The position numbers and the translations under genes are program-made. From contig OY986971.1 in NCBI GenBank assembly GCA_963920575.1, forward strand, positions 25,128,145-25,192,144: a stretch of 64,000 bases of DNA. Reading direction: 5' to 3'. The notes beneath the pieces are model-generated. The model was not told the DNA's origin, did not search any database, and worked only from the letters and a program-made list of their open reading frames with translations. The first letter of the stretch is position 1, and every line of letters begins with the position of its first letter. Source of the stretch: Narthecium ossifragum (lineage: Eukaryota > Streptophyta > Magnoliopsida > Dioscoreales > Nartheciaceae). Of this stretch, positions 58,512 to 64,000 are shown piece by piece.

Positions 58512-61500
58512 TCAGTTTTGGCCATTGCCTCCATGCTGACTCCATTGATTCCTCACCCCTCCTCCCCTCCCTCTCCCAACACCAACTCCTCCTCCAGTTC
58601 TCACCCCTCCTCCTCTCCCTCTCCCAACACCAGCACCTCTCCCAGTTGTGAACCCTCCTCCTCTCCCTCTCCCTCTCCCAACACCAACACCTCTCCCAGT
58701 TGTGAACCCTCCTCCTCTCCCTCTCCCAACACCAACACAGCCAGTTGCTGCCATTGTTGTTGAACCAATAGTGATTGTAGCATTATCCTCAGAAGTTCCA
58801 TCTGTGGTTGTAGCATTGATCCTCTCCACAGGTTTAGGTTTAGGAGGTTTTTTGCAGCTTCTTTTGTTATGCCCATATTCCCAGCATTTCTTACACCTTA
58901 CTGTTGTATTCCTCCTCTTCAATTTTGTACTGCTTTGGGCCTCATCAGGCTGCCTTTTTCTGACTTTTTTAGGCCTCCCAAGCTGCCTCCTATAAGGAGG
59001 TGGTAATATGGGATCTCCAGTTGCCTTCTCCCATAGCAAAGGACCATTCACAGGTCTAATCCAATAACTGTAACATTGCACTAATTTTTCAATCTTGTAG
59101 CTGCCATCTACAAAGTCTTCAACCCTCAATCTGTCATGGAATATGCAAGCAATTGCATGTTGGCAAGGTAACCAGAAACATCCCATAGCTTGCAATTGCA
59201 AGTCTTAGTTTCCATATTTACTATGTATTTTTCATATGGACTTGAAACTTCGAACTCACTGCCCCCACAATAGTTCTGTGACCAATTCCTTGCTTCCTTT
59301 TTCAGTTTCTCCAACTTCGTTTGTATCATTGACCCTACTGCTCCTTCCATTCCTTGAATTATTTGTCTCCTATCCCTCAGTCTATTCATCAGATTGATTC
59401 TATTGTCCTCAAACATGCTGATAATTGGTTTCTCTCTAGCATTCTTGATCATGGAGTTGAATGACTCAGCATTGTTGTTTGTCTGCATGTCACACTTTGG
59501 GAAGGTACTGTATGCATGCTTGCACCAGTACCTGGGCTCCAGCTTACTCAAGTAAATGAATGCCTCTTCACTTCTTTTCAGTATCTCATGCATAGCAAGC
59601 TCAAACTTTGGCTTGATTGTGGCACGAGCAGCTCTATAGTAAAGATCTTTCACTCTTAGACTTTTGAATACTTTAGCAAAGTTTTGATAGAGATGCCTAA
59701 TACAGAATCTGTGTTCAGAGCCTGGGAGGATAACTTCAATTGCAGGAATCAAACCTTGAAACAGAACATTTAACTATCAAACATTATCTAGCACAGTTAA
59801 CTATCAAACATTAGCTACACAGTTAACCAAAAAGAGCAGTTATCTATCAAACACAACTAGCACAGTTAACTATCAAAGACAAGTAGCACATTTAACTATC
59901 AAACATTATCTAGCACAGTTAACTAGCAAATATTAGCTACACAGTTAACCAAAAAGAGCAGTTATCTATCAAACACAACTAGCACAGTTAACTATCAAAG
60001 ACAAGTAGCACATTTAACTATCAAACATTATCTACACATTTAACTATCAAACATTATCTACACATTTAACTATCAAACATTAGCTACACAGTTAACCAAA
60101 AAGAGCAGTTAACAATCAAACACAACTAGCGCACTTAACTATCAAACTTGACTTACCTTTTGTTGGTATGTGATGACAGTCCAAACAGATCCTCTGACAA
60201 AGCCTATGTCATCAGCAAGCAGCTCCAAGAACCACATCCAAGCTTCCTTATTTTCAATCTCCACTGCAGCAAATGCCACGGGGAATATCTGGTCATTTGC
60301 ATCCACACCCACAGCTGGCAACAGTTGGCCACCATATGGCCCCTTCAAATGACAACCATCCAATCCTATGACAGGTCTACAGCTACTCTTGAACCCCTGC
60401 TTGCATGCATGCAAGCACATGTGCATCCTCTCAAAATAACATTTACCATCAGACCCCCTAGTTGTCTTCAATTTACAAGTGCTGCCAGGATTACTTCTAA
60501 GAATCTCTTGCCAGTGTTCCCTCAGGTGATTGTATTGCTCAGCCCATCCTCCCTCCAAGTACCCCAGAGCTTTTTCTCTGGCTCTAAGTGCCTTCGATCT
60601 GGTGATCTCTACACCACAATCATTTTTGATCCTATCCTGAAAGCTGCTAAGCTTCATGTTTGGATCAAGTCTAAACTCATCCTTATACCTCTTGGCCAGC
60701 TAACCACCCTTTACAAACATGTTGGTGTGTTGTCTACAACATGTGTGCTCGTTTCTGAAGGTTTTCACTTGAAATGCATCTGACCTATGTACCAAGGATG
60801 CATGTATCCTCCAAGGGCACTCTCCTTTGTCACACACAACTGTCATCCTTCCACTTTTAATTTTCTTGAATTCCAAGTTATGGCCACCCATCACACCATA
60901 ATCTTTGATGGCTTCTTTGAAATTTTCTGCCGTGGAAAAAAGCATGCCTAGTACAAAAGGGCAATCAGAGTCTCCTATTCTCCCTTCTCTGTACACAGGG
61001 TACTTCACAGTTTGTTCTTCATCTGAATCTGCTGGGAGACTCCTGAGCTCATCATCTAATAACTCATCTGACACATAGCATGTCCCTTCTGCCTCTCCAG
61101 GTTCACCCCCCCAATAGGCTCATCAAAAGTCTAGAAACTGGCATATGTGAATGCCTCATAAATCAAATCATCATCTTCATCTGTGGTGTCCTCCATTGGC
61201 TCATATGTACTAGTGTCTGAGGAATCCAAGTCAGTAGCAACATCTTCTTCAACATCAGCAACAACAGCTTTGCCTTTGCCCTTCCTAAGCATACCATCTG
61301 CAAGATGCACAGCCTCATCCTCTTCAAGATGCACAGCCTCATCCTCTTCCAGATGCACAGCCTCATCTTCAAGATGCACAATCTCATCTTCTATCACCTC
61401 AGGATCAGTGAGGACTGGAATTTCTTCTGGCTGATTCATGATGTGTTCAACATAGACATCCACATACCCAGCTTCTAACCCCAGTGGTCCCATATCAAGC

Positions 61501-61748
61501 ACATGTTGATCAGTCATCAAGTCTCTCAAATTATCCTTTGTGAGATCAGCATTTGGGATCAAATACCACAACTTCTTAAAAGTGAGGTAATTTAGTTTCT
61601 CCACCATGTCTTCCATATCCATGTACCCCATAGTGTTAGGATCACAGTGGTCAAAGTAATCCACTTTACCTCCCACATAGACTAGTGAAGGGCCTAAAAG
61701 ACTTTGTTGGAAATGTCCCCCATGGTGTAAATTGAGTGTGAAGTCCAT
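58512..61748 (-). pseudogene. MuDR-type transposase, degenerate
   Basis: Minus-strand pieces in order: N-terminal region (61131-61748; FTLNLHHGGHF, YVGGKVDYFD, a HLEEDEAV acidic repeat), MuDR N-terminal domain (60700-61074; CPFVLGMLFSTAENFKEAI, CPWRIHASLV), transposase core (60157-60657; CRPVIGLDGCHLKGPYGG, WMWFLELLADDIG) and C-terminal core (59126-59752; GSEHRFCIRHLYQNF, NNNAESFNSMI). A SWIM finger, a zinc knuckle (CKKCWEYGHNKRSC) and a GVGRGRGGG-rich tail (58512-59201) follow. Lesions: a stop and frame change near 61080-61131, TAG at 60700-60702 in place of Trp, and a one-base loss near 59165 in the SWIM finger. The second catalytic Asp is replaced: TVITYQQKG stands where relatives have ISDQQKG. 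Confidence 0.88.
59765..60150. repeat. 122-bp tandem repeat in a transposase intron
   Basis: Three units share ACAGTTAACCAAAAAGAGCA (59819, 59941, 60088), with ATCAAACATTATCTA sub-units in between. Confidence 0.88.
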
Positions 61749-62817
61749 CCTACATGGAACAAATTGTGTGTAAGCAATTCAATAGAGGACATGACATGGA
61801 GCACATGTAGGATGACTAAATAACATTAGAGCACATGCAACTAATCACTAAATAACATTGGCATCGAGCTTAGTGGACGGATTAAACAATGTGCACATCA
61901 TCATGTGAGTTTAAAGTAAACCATGAGAGGAAAAAAACATCACTGGGACCACAACTTTACATGGAACATGTGGTCCACAATTAGTCCATCATCCAAAATC
62001 AGCAAATCTAGGTTATTTCAGAAGATTAAATAACATGAAACATATGTAAACATCACTGGAACCACTATAAAAATTCAAAATCAGCAAATTCAGGTTATTT
62101 CAGAAGATTAAATAACATGAAACATATGTAAACATCACTGGAACCACTATAAAAATTCAAAGTCAGCAAATTTAGGTTATTTAAGAAGATTAAAGGGTAT
62201 AACACGAAAGATATGTAAACATCACGGGGACCACTACAAACATATGTAAACATAGCAGGTAGGTGCTCATCATTCAAGGTCAGCAAATGTAGGTCATCCA
62301 TGTATAAAATGTAACAAGTCATGCTCCTTTGGTAGACGGGCTCATCATACAAGCATCGGATCCACCTCCTTTGAGAGGAGACGAGCTAAACCCGGGATAA
62401 GGAGGTGATAAAGAAACCCGAAATAGAGGGAAAAAGGAGGGGAAACTTACATAACATATGTTTGCCTCGTCGACGACGATGACTCTCCGGTGAAGAAGCG
62501 GTGGTGGAAGTCGGATTCACTCCGGCGATAAGGGCGATGAAACCTTAGATAAATCTCCCCGGGGGTTAACCATCTTACTCGCGGGGTGCAAATGAAGCTT
62601 AATCGGGCAAAACCGGTAAAAGGGGGTCACGTGCGTTGCACGTGACCTATTTACTCGGTTTGCCGTCAACCAGGTTAACGCCGTTTGAGCTTTGGGTGTA
62701 AAACGACCACATTGAAACTTTAAGGGTGCGTTTTGTCACGTTTTAAACTATAGGGGGTAAATTGACATATTGTGAAACTAGAAGGGAGTAAAGTGTTATT
62801 AACCCTAAATAAATATC

Positions 62818-63173
62818 TGTTATATATGTATCAAGGAAATAGGTAATCCCCTTGCTTGTACTTCATACTAATTGCAAGTGGATGAAAGGAGAAAAATAAG
62901 AAGAAGGGGGGATATGAGAAGAGGAACTCTAACCACTTACAAAAAGATAGAAAGGAGAAGCAATACGAGAACATAGGAGGAGCTCAATCTCACCACACTT
63001 TCTTCATTTGTTCATCCATGTCTATTTATAGGCAAATGGGAGGATATGAAGACAAAGCATCATTGAATGCTTTTGTCTCAATCCAATTTTCAACAAAAAG
63101 ACTAGTCATTCATCAAGACTAGTCATTCATCAATAGTGGACATGTGATCTCATTCACATGCACACATTTTACA
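62818..63173 (-). mobile_element. 3' LTR of a Ty1/copia element
   Basis: On the minus strand it runs TGTAAAATGTGTGC ... ACATATATAACA, 356 bases. It is preceded by the polypurine tract AAGGGGGAG (63175-63190 region), the usual copia arrangement. It starts two bases after the target duplication of the neighbouring MULE. Confidence 0.8.
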
Positions 63174-63190
63174 ATACTCCCCCTTGAATG

Positions 63191-63428
63191 ACTAAAATAT
63201 GCCTCGTTACAAACCTTTGCTAAGAAAAACCCGGTGGGATAAAAACTTAGCGAAAGAAAGGAGTACACTATTCTTACTTAGAAAGGTATTTGGCTATCGA
63301 GACTGCCTCGTTAAAACCTTGTCAAGGAAAACCTAGTGGGAAAAACCTTAGCGAAGGAAAAAGAGAACAGTACCTGAATACATTCTAAGATTATGACTCC
63401 CCCTTATGGAAATATGAATTATTGGTGC
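63191..63428 (-). other. Copia spacer between pol stop and 3' LTR
   Basis: Non-coding region with two related segments (TTTTTCTTAGCAAAGGTTTG and CTTGACAAGGTTTTAACGAG on the minus strand), each followed by ACGAGGCA. Such repeats before the polypurine tract are common in this copia lineage. Confidence 0.55.
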
Positions 63429-64000
63429 TCAGCAAAATAGATCTTTGAGGTGACGCATTCTGATGCCATGCACTAGCTTCCTGAAAGTTGTCGTCGGTAA
63501 TGCCTTGGTAAACATATCGGCCAAATTATCGCTGGAGCATATCTGTCGAATATCATTGTCGCCGTTCTTCTGGAGCTCATGCGTGTAGAAGAAATTTGGT
63601 GATATATGCTTGGTTCTGTCGCCTTTGATATAACCGCCTCTAATTTGAGTGATGCATACAGCATTATCTTCGTATAATATTGTTGGAGTGTTTTTGATTG
63701 AAGATAATCCAAACTATCTTGAATATTCTGTATCATGCTTCTCAGCCAGATACATTCTCTACTTGCTTCATGAATGGCAAGTATCTCAGCATGATTGGAA
63801 GAGGTGGCGGTTAGTGTCTGTTTCATAGATCTCCAAGATATAGCAGTGTTTCCATAAAGGAAGATATAGCCGGTTTGTAATTTGGCCTTATGTGGATCAG
63901 AAAGATAACCAGCATCTGCATAGCCAATCAACTGTGGTCTTGAACTATTTGAGAAAAATAGTCCAAGATCTGTGGTTCCACGGAGATAGCGTAATATGTG
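63429..64000 (-). pseudogene. Copia polyprotein C-terminus (RNase H), partial
   Basis: Reads HILRYLRGTTDLGLFF, LIGYADAGYLSDPHKAKLQT, ISWRSMKQTLTATSSNHAE and WLRSMIQNIQDS. After a one-base frameshift near 63700 it continues SIKNTPTILYEDNAVCI, KHISPKFFYTHEL, NLADMFTKALP, MRHLKDLFC and a stop at 63429-63431. This is the copia RNase H and the end of pol, with the D (ADAGY), E (HAE) and D (EDN) landmarks. It runs off the right edge of the window. The element is disabled in this frame. Confidence 0.88.

Larger units (their letters stand above)
56878..62805. mobile_element. 5.9-kb MULE with GRF-finger gene and MuDR transposase
   Basis: Both ends read inward GGGTTAATAACACTTTACTC and remain similar for about 230-280 bases. 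The direct repeat TAAATAAATA flanks both sides (56868-56877 and 62806-62815), compatible with a 9-10-bp Mutator duplication. It contains a + strand GRF zinc-finger gene on the left and a minus-strand transposase on the right. Both are damaged, so this copy is not autonomous. Confidence 0.92.

Noticed and set aside
60148..60783. 211-codon + strand frame
   Set aside because: Shadow of the MuDR transposase core on the minus strand.

Overview
The window is nuclear DNA of a flowering plant, most likely a monocot. Genes carry short GT-AG introns, the one intact enzyme gene has GC-rich exons in AT-rich surroundings, and most of the window is transposable elements. The species cannot be named from the sequence alone; a bromeliad-like commelinid would fit but is only a guess.

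Layout: (1) 1-8.7 kb: a decayed SULTR3-type sulfate transporter pseudogene (771-3695, +), a small MITE, and an apparently intact three-exon heavy-metal-associated-domain gene of the NaKR type (5574-6488, -). (2) 8.7-15.7 kb: a non-autonomous TIR element split inside its own terminal repeat by a solo LTR, two Helitron-type 3' ends, a tiny LINE insertion and a block of old flanking DNA that recurs downstream of the oxidase gene. (3) 15.7-27.4 kb: a four-level nest. A small MULE contains a full-length LINE (16441-27369, -), which contains a solo LTR (16528-21528), which contains a younger solo LTR (17251-19822). Three of the four levels show clear target-site duplications and the MULE shows an imperfect 9-bp one (7 of 9). 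(4) 27.4-35.2 kb: repeats and a SINE candidate, then an intact five-exon ascorbate-oxidase-type multicopper oxidase (30513-33065, +). (5) 35.2-48.7 kb: a 13.4-kb MULE with long TIRs and a 9-bp TSD. It carries a FAR1-type transposase with a single stop codon, captured host-exon fragments, an opposite-strand Ulp1/C48 protease gene and a private GTGGATAG minisatellite. (6) 48.7-56.9 kb: a 5'-truncated LINE, a probable LTR-derived block, the first codons of a second oxidase gene cut by a MITE, a MATE-like fragment and a fourth solo LTR. (7) 56.9-62.8 kb: a second MULE with a GRF-zinc-finger gene on + and a degenerate MuDR transposase on -. (8) 62.8-64 kb: the 3' end of a Ty1/copia element on -, running off the window.

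Host content is small: two probably functional genes (metal-binding-domain protein, multicopper oxidase), one dead transporter and one beheaded oxidase copy. Collinear flanks at 14.0-14.9 kb and at 33.2-34.8 plus 48.96-50.56 kb suggest that the oxidase once formed a tandem array, which later transposons stretched and broke. Many annotations here are relics. Where a gene is called a pseudogene, the specific lesions are listed.
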